Origin: Rhodococcus sp. ABRD24
Lineage (GTDB): Bacteria > Actinomycetota > Actinomycetes > Mycobacteriales > Mycobacteriaceae
Direction of reading: 5' to 3'
NCBI RefSeq assembly: GCF_004328705.1
Contig: NZ_CP035319.1
Coordinates: 124,001 to 188,000, forward strand
DNA length: 64,000 nt
Positions within the stretch are counted from its first letter, which is position 1. Every line of letters starts with the position of its first letter. The position numbers and the translations under genes were made by a program. The notes beneath the pieces were generated by a model. The model saw only the letters and a list, made by a program, of their open reading frames with translations, was not told where the DNA came from and did no database searches. Below are positions 18,540-26,453 of the stretch, piece by piece.

Positions 18540-18556
18540 TGTAGCAGATTGCTACA
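18540..18556. promoter_or_regulatory. Palindromic operator of the toxin-antitoxin operon
   Basis: TGTAGC-AGATT-GCTACA is a perfect 6-5-6 inverted repeat, and TACAAT at 18553-18558 could be a -10 element overlapping its right arm. It lies 48 bp upstream of the antitoxin start, as expected for autorepression by an antitoxin or antitoxin-toxin complex. Confidence 0.6.
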
Positions 18557-18604
18557 ATGGCCTCGGTGATGTGCCCGAAGTGATGTTGCGTGGAAGGAGA
18601 AGTC

Positions 18605-18982
18605 ATGACGGAGGTCGCCGACAAGGTCACCAGGTTCTCGGCGGAGCTCTTCGACGCCGCTTCGGCCGAGGGGGAGCGCGAGCACCGCTCGGCACGCCAG
18701 CAGCTCGAGCACTGGGCCCGGGTCGGTCGCGAGGTGTCGAATCAGCGACGGGTCGCTCGCCGTCGCGTCGAGGCGGCCCTCGCCGGCCGGATATCGCTGA
18801 GCGCGCTCTCCGCCGAGGAAGGCGCGGTGTTCAACGCCGAGATCGCGGCCACACTCGAAGAATCACTCGCCGCAGGCAACCATGTCGCCGACCGCGCCGC
18901 CCAGGGCCGCGCGGCGGTCGTGCTCGACGACCAGGGACGCGTCGTCAAACACCTTCCTGACGGCACCCAAATCATCCTGTGA
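18605..18982 (+). CDS. ParD-like antitoxin
   Basis: 125 residues, rich in Ala, Glu and Arg. The N-terminus reads MTEVADKVTRFSAELFDAAS, then an ARQQLEHWARVGREVSN helix region like the ParD-like antitoxin family, whose members repress their own operon through a ribbon-helix-helix. The start is ATG at 18605 with AAGGAG at 18593-18598; an earlier in-frame start lacks a ribosome site. The last codons overlap the GTG of the toxin gene by 4 bp (GTGA), the usual way of making antitoxin first. A palindromic operator lies upstream. Confidence 0.75.
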   Translation: MTEVADKVTRFSAELFDAASAEGEREHRSARQQLEHWARVGREVSNQRRVARRRVEAALAGRISLSALSAEEGAVFNAEIAATLEESLAAGNHVADRAAQGRAAVVLDDQGRVVKHLPDGTQIIL

Positions 18983-19557
18983 GACGTCTCGACCTGATCG
19001 TCGGACCGAATGGCGCCGGTAAGTCGACGTTCGTCGAGCAACGCCTCGCGCCGCTGCTGCCGGGCAGCATATTCGTCAACGCCGACGTCATCGCCAAGGA
19101 CCGCTGGCCTGACAGTGCCGAGGAGCACTCCTACGAGGCCGCGCAGATTGCAGCGACGATCCGACTCGCCCTGATCAAGCAGGGGGAGTCGTTCATCGCC
19201 GAGACGGTGTTCTCGCACCCCTCGAAACTGGAGTTGATCGACCGGGCCCGCGAGGCCGGGTACGTCGTCGTGCTCCACATAGTCCTGGTGCCAGTCGAGC
19301 TGTCGGTCGCTCGTGTTGCCGAACGCGTCGTCGAGGGCGGGCACTCGGTGCCCGAGGAAAAGATTCGCGAGCGATTCAAGCGACTGTGGCCGCTGGTCGT
19401 AGACGCGATCGGCCGAGCCGACCACGCGACCGTCTACGACAACACCGCCGCGGACGTCACACGGATCGTCGCGCGGTTCGTCGACGGAGACGCGGTAGCC
19501 GAGATCATCTGGCCTGCATGGACTCCAGAAGATCTGACCAAAATGGTCCATGGCTGA
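18979..19557 (+). CDS. Zeta-toxin-like P-loop kinase
   Basis: This 192-residue protein has Walker A GPNGAGKSTF (9-18), the zeta-type NADVIAKDRW (Asp36 region) and the SFIAETVFSHPSKLELI segment. Zeta toxins phosphorylate UDP-N-acetyl sugars and block wall synthesis. It is shorter than streptococcal Zeta (about 287) and lacks an Epsilon-type partner; instead it is coupled to a ParD-like antitoxin. It may be a small zeta/AAA_33 kinase acting as toxin, though a housekeeping kinase cannot be excluded. Confidence 0.8.
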   Translation: MRRLDLIVGPNGAGKSTFVEQRLAPLLPGSIFVNADVIAKDRWPDSAEEHSYEAAQIAATIRLALIKQGESFIAETVFSHPSKLELIDRAREAGYVVVLHIVLVPVELSVARVAERVVEGGHSVPEEKIRERFKRLWPLVVDAIGRADHATVYDNTAADVTRIVARFVDGDAVAEIIWPAWTPEDLTKMVHG

Positions 19558-19632
19558 CTCGGATGTGGGTGCTGCATGCTGGACCGAAGTCTCAGGTCGA
19601 AGTGTCAAATTGGGCCGACAAGCACACCAGAG

Positions 19633-19657
19633 CATTTTCGTCACTGTGACGAAAATG
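19633..19657. repeat. 25-bp perfect palindrome after the toxin gene
   Basis: Arms CATTTTCGTCAC and GTGACGAAAATG around a single T, 76 bp after the toxin stop. It could be a terminator hairpin, a protein-binding site or a recombination site; the sequence alone does not decide. Confidence 0.6.
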
Positions 19658-19746
19658 GGGTGCAAGACTGGGAGTCCGGGTAGGGAACTTGTCGACCCGA
19701 TGAACGCCTGATTGCGCGAGGTTGTCGTCGCGCCCAGATGCCGTAC

Positions 19747-19778
19747 TGTCCCAAATCCGCACCGTCCCAAATCCACAC
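19747..19778. repeat. Two tandem 16-bp copies
   Basis: TGTCCCAAATCCGCAC is followed at once by CGTCCCAAATCCACAC (14 of 16 identical), then TGTC begins a third copy. No function is evident. Confidence 0.5.
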
Positions 19779-20090
19779 TGTCAGCGAGACGGACGGAGCA
19801 AGCAGATAACTGGGCAGGCTCCGAAGGTCTCGAGTCGAGTGAGCGATCAGTGAACGAAGCCGCCGCAACGAGGGCGACCACTGCGCCGACTGCGGACTCC
19901 ATTTGCCAGTCAGCGTGGCGATTAACGTCATCATCCGGCCGAGCGCGATATTCATGCAGGTCACCATTTCGCCGATAATCCACATTATGTCAAGTAATCG
20001 ATATCGGGCGGTCCCCGGCGCTGGTCGAGCAGCCTTCCGACGGAGCCCGGGTGCATCAGTGCTGATTCATCGTGTTGCCCCGGCCCACGA

Positions 20091-20156
20091 CGCCGCGCGC
20101 AGCCTTGCCTCCCGCGAGCCGAATCGCGCGCGCAGCAGGCAAGGCTGCGCGCGGCG
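20091..20156. repeat. 20-bp perfect inverted repeat with 26-nt spacer
   Basis: The arm CGCCGCGCGCAGCCTTGCCT (20091-20110) is repeated in exact reverse complement at 20137-20156. The long stem would form a strong hairpin. It is not next to a gene end (nearest TetR stop about 500 bp away), so a simple terminator role is doubtful. Confidence 0.65.
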
Positions 20157-20663
20157 GCTCCGGCTGATCGCCCCACCTCGGATCGATCGGTGTCCACGCG
20201 TTCCTGATCGCACATCGCTCCATAGTGATGACGCCGCCTCGGGATGACGACTCTGCCTGATGGTCATGGCGCCGCGGATGCGACAATCGGAACGCGGCGT
20301 CCGCGCCGGACTCGGGATCCGCTGTTCGACGTAGGCCACGACGCTGATCCGAGCCGGCCTTCCCCCGCCGCTCTCGGGCCATCCCGCACTCACCTTTCAT
20401 GGATAATGACGAATATCCATGTCTTCCAATCGCTTTCAAGATACAGCGAACACCGCCGAGGTGGCACCGATTCACATATCTGGAGTGCCGCACCCAATCC
20501 GCCACCCTCATGGCCGCCCCTGCTCCGCCCCAGTTCCCGTACGACGATCGGGTTCCCTGAGCACGTTCTGCCCGACCACTCTCCGGCTGCGTGCCGCAGA
20601 ACCGATCGGCCTTGCCCGCAAGCGCATTCCACTACCCCACTCCCCCTACTCGAGGGCATCACG

Positions 20664-21242
20664 TCAGAGCCCCGCGACGTGCTGTTCCAGCACTGCCCGG
20701 ATGGTCGACCTGTCGACTCCTCCATGCGGGGTCACCGCATCCAATGACAGGCCGGAAATGAGAGCAGCCAAGCGAACTGCCTCGCGAGCGGGGGCACTCA
20801 CGCCGACCTCGGCCAGTGCCTCAGTCAGCACTACATGCAGATCTGACGCCATCTGTCTGGTCACAGGCTCGAAGGCGCGGTTGATTCGCGAAGCGGTGAT
20901 GACCTCCAGCAGGACGACCGCTTCTCGATGCCGCTCATCGTCCAAGGGCACCAGCTCTTCGAGTACGACGAGAAGATGCCGCTTCGCCGCTTCGCGACCC
21001 TGTCCCGCGGGCGCGGGATGGCGGGCCAGGCGCTGCCCCATGCGATCTCCAGCCTCGGTCACTGCCGCGACGACGAGCGACTCATGGTCGGCAAAGTAGT
21101 GGCGGACCGATCCGACGTTCAGGGCGGCCTCCGCGGCGACCTTTCGAAATGTCACGGCGGCCATGCCTTCGGCAACGACCAGGCGTAGCGCCGCCTCCGC
21201 GATATGACGTCGGCGTTCATCGGCATCAACCTGTACGGGCAC
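20664..21242 (-). CDS. TetR-family repressor
   Basis: 192 residues. The N-terminal helix-turn-helix is typical (ERRRHIAEAALRLVVAEGMA, then KVAAEAALNVGSVRHYFADH), with a helical ligand-binding C-terminus. The GTG start at 21242 is the most upstream that keeps the family N-terminus. It is divergent from a methyltransferase gene, with a perfect 20-bp palindrome between them, so it probably controls itself and that enzyme. Confidence 0.88.
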   Translation of the reverse strand: MPVQVDADERRRHIAEAALRLVVAEGMAAVTFRKVAAEAALNVGSVRHYFADHESLVVAAVTEAGDRMGQRLARHPAPAGQGREAAKRHLLVVLEELVPLDDERHREAVVLLEVITASRINRAFEPVTRQMASDLHVVLTEALAEVGVSAPAREAVRLAALISGLSLDAVTPHGGVDRSTIRAVLEQHVAGL

Positions 21243-21268
21243 CGGGTCAGTCTAAATCGACAGGCTTA

Positions 21269-21288
21269 TGTATCACGCGCGTGATACA
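21269..21288. promoter_or_regulatory. Perfect 20-bp palindromic TetR operator
   Basis: TGTATCACGCGCGTGATACA reads identically on both strands. It sits 27 bp before the TetR start and 47 bp before the methyltransferase start. Confidence 0.7.
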
Positions 21289-21334
21289 AAGAAGGCTGAT
21301 CTGCCAGCCGACGCCATTTTCGAAAGGACTCTCC

Positions 21335-22183
21335 ATGCACGAGACGGAAGCCATCGCCGCCAACCGGGCGAACTGGGACGATCGAGCCGAGGTCCACGCG
21401 CGCTCCGAGATGTACAACGTCGACGGCTTCCTGGCCGACCGCGCCGAAATCTCCGCCGTCGTGCAGAAGGACCTCTCGGTGTTGGCTCCCCACCTGCCGG
21501 ATTCCGGGGTCCGGGGTCGTTCGCTGCTGCACCTGCAGTGTCACATAGGCACCGATACCGTCTCCTGGGCGCGGCTCGGGGCCGTCGACGTCCACGGGCT
21601 CGACCTGTCCCCCAAGTCGCTGCACCACGCGGCTCGCATTGCGAAGGCCGACGGCCGGGAGATCAACTGGGTGGAAGGCGACGCACGGTTCGCCTCGATG
21701 CTGATCGACCGACGCTTCGACATCATCGTCACCAGTGCCGGAACCATCGTGTGGCTACCGGAGCTTGCGACTTGGGCTCAGTCGATCCATGACCTTCTCG
21801 AACCGGGTGGTGTGTTCATGATCCGAGACGATCATCCGATCCTCGGTGCGATGGAATTCGAACCCTGGGTCATCACCGATGATTACCTCGGAGGCGGCGG
21901 CACCCGAACTTACGATGACTCCGGAACCTATACCGACAACTCGGCCGGACGAATTGCACACGTCACCAATCACGAGTGGCGGCACGACTTGGGTGAGGTC
22001 GTCAGTTCACTGCTATGTGCAGGGCTCCGAATTGAGGCATTCAGCGAGCTCCCCTTCATGGACTGGCCCGCCTTTCCTGACCTTGTCCCGTGTTCGCAGG
22101 GGTGGACGCTGTCACCGGAGGCGCCTCGAATCCCCCTGAACTTCGCAATCGTCGCCAGGCGGCCCGGCCGGCCGCGCGGATAG
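21335..22183 (+). CDS. Class I SAM-dependent methyltransferase
   Basis: 282 residues. The Rossmann motif I region is LLHLQCHIGTDTVSWARLG, followed by the acidic LDLSP (motif II) and a WVEGDARF post-motif; ADRAEI and MYNVDGFL occur near the N-terminus. The substrate is unknown. ATG at 21335 follows GAAAGGA (21322-21328), correctly spaced. The divergent TetR gene and palindrome suggest induction by a small toxic or signalling molecule that it may methylate. Confidence 0.85.
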   Translation: MHETEAIAANRANWDDRAEVHARSEMYNVDGFLADRAEISAVVQKDLSVLAPHLPDSGVRGRSLLHLQCHIGTDTVSWARLGAVDVHGLDLSPKSLHHAARIAKADGREINWVEGDARFASMLIDRRFDIIVTSAGTIVWLPELATWAQSIHDLLEPGGVFMIRDDHPILGAMEFEPWVITDDYLGGGGTRTYDDSGTYTDNSAGRIAHVTNHEWRHDLGEVVSSLLCAGLRIEAFSELPFMDWPAFPDLVPCSQGWTLSPEAPRIPLNFAIVARRPGRPRG

Positions 22184-22300
22184 GCACTCCCCCTCCAGGC
22201 TGGTGGCCGACGCCTGTCGAGGAGGTTCTCGAGGTCTAACCAGGGACCGCTGCGGCGCCATACGATGAAGGGACGCGGCATCGTCGCGATCGGAGGACGT

Positions 22301-22408
22301 ATGAGTCACACATATGGGCCCGACGCCGGTGTGGTCGCTGCCGAACCCACACGTCGATCGCACATCCCCGGCTCGGGCCGCAGACAATCAGGCGGGTCGA
22401 ACGTGTGA
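22301..22408 (+). CDS. 35-residue leader ORF coupled to the sigma factor
   Basis: ATG 22301 has a strong Shine-Dalgarno (GGAGGA, 22292-22297) and encodes MSHTYGPDAGVVAAEPTRRS plus 15 more residues. Its TGA overlaps the GTG of the sigma gene (GTGA at 22405-22408). The sigma gene itself has no good ribosome site, so its translation may depend on this leader. No family recognised. Confidence 0.5.
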   Translation: MSHTYGPDAGVVAAEPTRRSHIPGSGRRQSGGSNV

Positions 22409-23178
22409 CCCCCCGAATTGCGCGCGCCGACGAGTACAGCGACGTCAGACCGCTGTTCGCGTCCATGGCCGGGCTCGATCCGGACGACGAGCGGTACCGG
22501 AAGTTGCGGGAACACGTGGTGATCCGATGTCTTCCGCTCGCCGAGCACATTGCGAAACGGTTCTCCGGGCGTGGTGAGTACTACGACGACCTCGTGCAGG
22601 TTGGCCGAGTTGGACTGGTGAAGGCGGTCGACAGGTTCGATGTCACGGTCGGCTCCGATTTCGTGGCCTTCGCGGTGCCGACCATCACCGGTGAGATCCG
22701 ACGGCACTTCCGCGACACAGGTTGGGCCGTGCGGGTACCCCGAGGAGTCAAGGAACTACACCTCGAGATCGTTCACGTGACTGGCGCGCTGACTCAGCGT
22801 CACGGCCGATCCCCGACGGCTCACGAACTCGCCGACGAGTTGGGCGTCGGAGAGAAGGACGTGGTCAACGGACTGCTGGCCGGAAATGCGTACCAGACAC
22901 TGTCGGTCGATGCAGGCACCGGCGATCGGCGAACCGATCAGGTCCTCGCAGACACGCTGGGCGAATACGATTCCGAACTGGAAACAGTCGAGAACCACGA
23001 GACCTTGCGCCCGGCGCTCGCCGTCCTGCCGGAACGGGAACGCCAGATCCTGGCGCTCAGGTTCTACGGCAATCTCACCCAGAGCAAAATCGCGGAGCAG
23101 GTCGGGTTGTCCCAGATGCACGTGTCCCGGCTACTCACTCGTTCCCTCGCGACACTGCGAGAGGAACTCGAGCCGTGA
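22405..23178 (+). CDS. sigF: Alternative sigma factor of the SigB/SigF/SigG type
   Basis: 257 residues with regions 2 to 4: YYDDLVQVGRVGLVKAVDRF and FVAFAVPTITGEIRRHFRD (region 2), RSPTAHELADELGV (region 3), and LPERERQILALRFYGNLTQS followed by KIAEQVGLSQMHVSRLL (region 4). Length matches mycobacterial SigF (261), a general stress sigma. No RsbW/UsfX anti-sigma gene is adjacent. Subclass B versus F is not certain. GTG 22405 overlaps the stop of a 35-codon leader. The last codons fall inside a 26-bp tandem repeat. Confidence 0.85.
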   Translation: MTPRIARADEYSDVRPLFASMAGLDPDDERYRKLREHVVIRCLPLAEHIAKRFSGRGEYYDDLVQVGRVGLVKAVDRFDVTVGSDFVAFAVPTITGEIRRHFRDTGWAVRVPRGVKELHLEIVHVTGALTQRHGRSPTAHELADELGVGEKDVVNGLLAGNAYQTLSVDAGTGDRRTDQVLADTLGEYDSELETVENHETLRPALAVLPERERQILALRFYGNLTQSKIAEQVGLSQMHVSRLLTRSLATLREELEP

Positions 23179-23230
23179 CCCAGCGAGAGGAACTCGAGCC
23201 GTGATCCAGCGAGAGGAACTCGAGCCGTGA
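23157..23230. repeat. 26-bp tandem repeat (about 2.8 copies) at the sigma gene end
   Basis: Each copy carries GAGAGGAACTCGAGCCGTGA, spelling Arg-Glu-Glu-Leu-Glu-Pro-stop. Because 26 is not a multiple of three, the copies place the same C-terminus and a TGA in each of the three frames (stops at 23178, 23204 and 23230). Confidence 0.85.
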
Positions 23231-23267
23231 CGACAGCTGCACTGCGACACGGCCTTACGGCGCGGAC

Positions 23268-23501
23268 TTACACACGGTCGACGAACCGCTCGTGTCCGGC
23301 GATCCGCGCACAGTTCGCGCAGCAGAAGATCCGGCTCTCGTCCTCGACACCGTGGCCGAGAATCCGGCACCCGCAGTGCGCGCACACTGGAGCCATCGCG
23401 TGGGCGGCACACTCGAAACTGTCGAACACGCCTTTCCGGTCCCCCATGACCACCGTGAACGCCTTGTCGTAGTCGTTGCCGCACGTCTCACAGGTCGCCA
23501 T
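23268..23501 (-). CDS. Small Cys-rich metallothionein-like protein
   Basis: 77 residues with CxxC pairs (CETCGNDYDKAF, CAHCGCR, FCCANCAR) and several His. The pattern matches a small actinobacterial family labelled prokaryotic metallothionein, with probable Zn binding. ATG at 23501 is preceded by GAGGAGGCATGCG, a strong Shine-Dalgarno. Convergent with the sigma gene, 37 bp beyond the repeat. Confidence 0.8.
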   Translation of the reverse strand: MATCETCGNDYDKAFTVVMGDRKGVFDSFECAAHAMAPVCAHCGCRILGHGVEDESRIFCCANCARIAGHERFVDRV

Positions 23502-23918
23502 CGCATGCCTCCTCGTCGGGCCACGGCCACTGAACGGGCCGACAAGAGGTGGCTTACCCCGAGAGCGGATGGGTTACACATGTGCTCGAGCCGAATGAGC
23601 GGGGCGGAGCGTGCTCGAAAATTGAGGAGGCCAGGCACACGTCGGGGGGTGCGCCTGGCCTGTCCCAATTATCCGAGGACGAGGCGAGCAAAGGAAGCTG
23701 GACTGGGGTGAAATCGAGGGTGAAGCGCTTCTCGTCGGCGCCAGGCCCAGCTCCCAGTCCGCGAACTACGCTCGCGGAGCGTCCGTACTGGACGCTTTCC
23801 CGCGCGCAACCTGTCGTGGACGCTCGGGGTCGGACTCGGCAGATAGACTCCCTGAGGCGGCACGGGACGCGCACAGCTCCCGCACGAACATTCCGAAAGG
23901 GTATTGGAGCAGTCCTAC
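23502..23918. other. Gene-free gap between metallothionein-like gene and recombinase
   Basis: About 420 bp with no family-like frame. GGCTT at 23552 and GGGTTA 15 bp further on loosely resemble a SigB/SigF-type promoter pointing right. This is weak, and no product is seen before the recombinase. Confidence 0.4.
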
Positions 23919-24944
23919 GTGAGTGATGATCGACAACTGCTCGAGGCCTGGTTCGGCGAGTTCCTCCTCCACCGCAGCACAGCCAAACCGTCCCCGCACA
24001 CTATCAAGGCGTACCGGCAGGACGTGTCCGCTATCGCCGGATTTCTCGCGCAGGAATCCGGCGTGCCGGTTCGGCAGCTGACCGTCGACGTGATCACCAA
24101 ACAGTCGATGCAGCAGTCGTTCGCGGCGTTCGCAGCGACGCACGAGGTGGCCTCGATCCGGCGGTGCTGGTCCACCTGGAACACCCTGTGCGACTTCCTG
24201 TTCTCAATCGACGCCATCGTCGCCAACCCGATGTCCGCGGTGCTGCGCCCGAAGGCGCCGAAGCGGCTCCCCAAGGCGCTGCCGGCCGACGCCGTCGCGC
24301 GACTGATCACCACCCTCCAAGAGGACGACCACGACGGCGTCCGGCCCTGGGGGGAACGCGATTTCGCGATCATCCTCACCGCGTTACTCACAGGCATGCG
24401 GTCCTCCGAACTGATCTCCGTCGATATCGGCGATGTCCGAACCGCCGCGGACGCCTCGGGGGGAGCTGCGAAGGTGATTCTCGTGCGCGGCAAGGGCAGT
24501 AAGGAGCGGGTGGCCACCGCGGAACCGGCGCTCGTCGCCGCGCTCAGTGGCTACCTCGAGTCCCGCATCGACCGCTTCCCGGGCTCCACCAAGCGCCGGG
24601 TGAGCGCCGACGCGACGCCGTGGCAGCACTTCCGTAGCGCCGACCCCCTGTTCGTGGGCGCAGACGGCGAACGAATCACCCGCGGCACCCTGCAATACCG
24701 GGTACTGCGCGCCTACCGGCGAGCTGGGATCAATGGCGAGCGGGCCAAGGGCGCCCTGACGCACCAGTTCCGGCATACCTTCGCGACCAACATGGCGGAC
24801 GAGAACGTCAGCATCTTCACTCTCATGCGCATGCTGGGGCATGAGTCGATGAACACCACACAGGTGTACACCGAGGGCGCCGGTACCGGTGTGCGAGAAG
24901 CTGCCGCGCGCAACCCGCTGTACCGGCTCCTCGACGAGAAGTGA
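23919..24944 (+). CDS. Tyrosine recombinase (Xer/integrase type)
   Basis: 341 residues: N-terminal SAM-like core-binding domain (SPHTIKAYRQDVSAIAGFLA) and C-terminal catalytic domain with the full residue set: Arg in TGMRSSELI, Lys in GKGSKERV, HxxR in THQFRHTFAT, His in LGHESMNTT and Tyr in QVYTEG. It is longer than XerC/XerD (about 300). GTG at 23919 has GGAG nine bases upstream; TTG at 23904 is an alternative, 5 codons longer. No phage or plasmid genes and no obvious att duplication lie beside it, so it may be a chromosomal recombinase or a relic of an integrated element. Confidence 0.85.
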   Translation: MSDDRQLLEAWFGEFLLHRSTAKPSPHTIKAYRQDVSAIAGFLAQESGVPVRQLTVDVITKQSMQQSFAAFAATHEVASIRRCWSTWNTLCDFLFSIDAIVANPMSAVLRPKAPKRLPKALPADAVARLITTLQEDDHDGVRPWGERDFAIILTALLTGMRSSELISVDIGDVRTAADASGGAAKVILVRGKGSKERVATAEPALVAALSGYLESRIDRFPGSTKRRVSADATPWQHFRSADPLFVGADGERITRGTLQYRVLRAYRRAGINGERAKGALTHQFRHTFATNMADENVSIFTLMRMLGHESMNTTQVYTEGAGTGVREAAARNPLYRLLDEK

Positions 24945-25026
24945 CCCCGAGTCGGAGAGACGACCGGCCATTCGACGGCTACGGTGACAAGGAGAGCACG
25001 TTCGGACAAGCTTCGAGGAGCGCAGG

Positions 25027-26400
25027 ATGAGCATCCCCTCGGCACACACACGTCGTCACCGCGTCGTGATCATTGGATCCGGCTTCGGCGGGTTGTTCGG
25101 AGCACAGGCCCTCGAACGCGCCGACGCGGACATCACACTCATCGCGAGAACCACCCACCACCTGTTCCAGCCACTGCTCTATCAAGTCGCAACCGGCATT
25201 CTCTCCGTCGGCGATATCGCACCCGCCACCCGGATGGTGTTGCGCAAGCAGAAGAACGCGGAGGTGCTGCTGGGCGACGTGGAGACTATCGATCTCGCGG
25301 GCGGGAAAGTGACCTCCCGGCTACTCGATCGCATCACGGTCACCGAGTTCGATTCGCTCATCGTCGCGGCCGGTGCCGGGCAGTCGTACTTCGGCAATGA
25401 TCATTTTGCCGAGTTCGCACCCGGTATGAAGACCATCGACGATGCCCTCGAGTTGCGCGGGCGGATCCTCGGCGCGTTCGAGCAGGCCGAGTTGTCCGAC
25501 AATCCGGACGAGCGCGCGCGGCTGCTGACGTTCGTAGTGGTCGGCGCGGGCCCTACGGGCGTCGAGCTGGCCGGACAGATCGCCGAGCTCGCGCACCGCA
25601 CGCTCAAGGGCGCGTTCCGTCGCATCGATCCGACCGACGCTCGCGTCATCCTCCTGGACGGCGCGCCCGCGGTGTTGCCGGTCTACGGCGGCAAGTTGAG
25701 CCGCAAGGCCGCGGAGCGGTTGGAGAAGCTCGGTGTGGAGATTCAGCTGGACGCGATGGTGACCAACGTCGATGTCGACGGTCTGGTGGTCCGGCACAAG
25801 GACGGCACCGAGATGCGCATCGAATCTCAGTGCAAGGTCTGGTCGGCCGGTGTCCAGGCGAGCCCGCTCGGGAAGCAGTTGGGCGAGCAGTCCGGCGCGG
25901 AAGTCGACCGCGCCGGACGGGTGCACGTCAATCCGGATCTCACCCTGCCCGGCTATCCCCATGTGTTCGTCATCGGCGACATGATGTCGCTCGACAAGCT
26001 GCCGGGCCTCGCGCAGGTCGCGATGCAGGGCGGCAAGTACGCGGCCAAGGAGATCCGGGCGGGGCTGGACGGCGCGAAACCCGAGGACCGTCAGCCGTTC
26101 AAGTATTTCGACAAGGGCTCGATGGCCACAATCTCGCGGTTCAGCGCGGTCGCGAAGGTCGGCAAGCTCGAGATCAGCGGGTTCATCGGCTGGATGATGT
26201 GGCTCGTGATCCACCTGATGTATCTGGTGGGCTTCCGGAGCCGGTTGTCCACGGTGATCTCGTGGACGGTCTCGTTCCTCGGTCGCGGACGTGCACAGAT
26301 GGCGTCTACCGAGCAACAGGTGTTCGCGCGCAACGCGATCGACATCCTGCAGGAGCAGAGTCGGGCACGCCATGCGGCCGAGTCACGCGAGGTCGGCTGA
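25027..26400 (+). CDS. ndh: Type II NADH dehydrogenase
   Basis: This 457-residue membrane-associated flavoprotein oxidises NADH and reduces menaquinone without pumping protons. It has the FAD motif VVIIGSGFGGLFGAQAL, the NADH-binding VVVGAGPTGVELAGQIAELA, the FVIGDM segment, and a C-terminal hydrophobic/amphipathic anchor (IGWMMWLVIHLMYLVGF) typical of NDH-2. It corresponds to M. tuberculosis Rv1854c and begins the block syntenic with Rv1854c-Rv1837c. ATG at 25027 follows GAGGAGCGCAGG. Confidence 0.95.
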   Translation: MSIPSAHTRRHRVVIIGSGFGGLFGAQALERADADITLIARTTHHLFQPLLYQVATGILSVGDIAPATRMVLRKQKNAEVLLGDVETIDLAGGKVTSRLLDRITVTEFDSLIVAAGAGQSYFGNDHFAEFAPGMKTIDDALELRGRILGAFEQAELSDNPDERARLLTFVVVGAGPTGVELAGQIAELAHRTLKGAFRRIDPTDARVILLDGAPAVLPVYGGKLSRKAAERLEKLGVEIQLDAMVTNVDVDGLVVRHKDGTEMRIESQCKVWSAGVQASPLGKQLGEQSGAEVDRAGRVHVNPDLTLPGYPHVFVIGDMMSLDKLPGLAQVAMQGGKYAAKEIRAGLDGAKPEDRQPFKYFDKGSMATISRFSAVAKVGKLEISGFIGWMMWLVIHLMYLVGFRSRLSTVISWTVSFLGRGRAQMASTEQQVFARNAIDILQEQSRARHAAESREVG

Positions 26401-26415
26401 GCCGCCGACCGAAGG

Positions 26416-26450
26416 CTCGTGGTCGCCGCACCCAAGACGGCGACCACGAG
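26416..26450. terminator. Bidirectional hairpin between ndh and thioesterase
   Basis: 13-bp stem CTCGTGGTCGCCG / CGGCGACCACGAG with a 9-nt loop, between convergent genes. No U-tract. Confidence 0.7.
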
Positions 26451-26453
26451 ACA

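Larger units (their letters stand above)
19558..20663. other. 1.1-kb stretch without a convincing gene, rich in palindromes
   Basis: No frame here has family-like sequence or the strong third-position GC bias of neighbours, and base composition is more even than in flanking genes. It contains a 25-bp palindrome (19633-19657), a 16-bp tandem duplication (19747-19778) and a 20-bp inverted repeat (20091-20156). It may be a decayed mobile segment at the edge of the toxin-antitoxin module. No transposase remnant was recognised. Confidence 0.6.

Noticed and set aside
18742..19983. 413-codon minus-strand frame opposite the toxin-antitoxin genes
   Set aside because: It lies antisense to two well-supported genes, its sequence resembles no family, and such shadow frames are expected in high-GC DNA.
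20056..20511. 151-codon minus-strand frame in the gene-free kilobase
   Set aside because: No family resemblance, no ribosome site, and it runs through the 20-bp inverted repeat.
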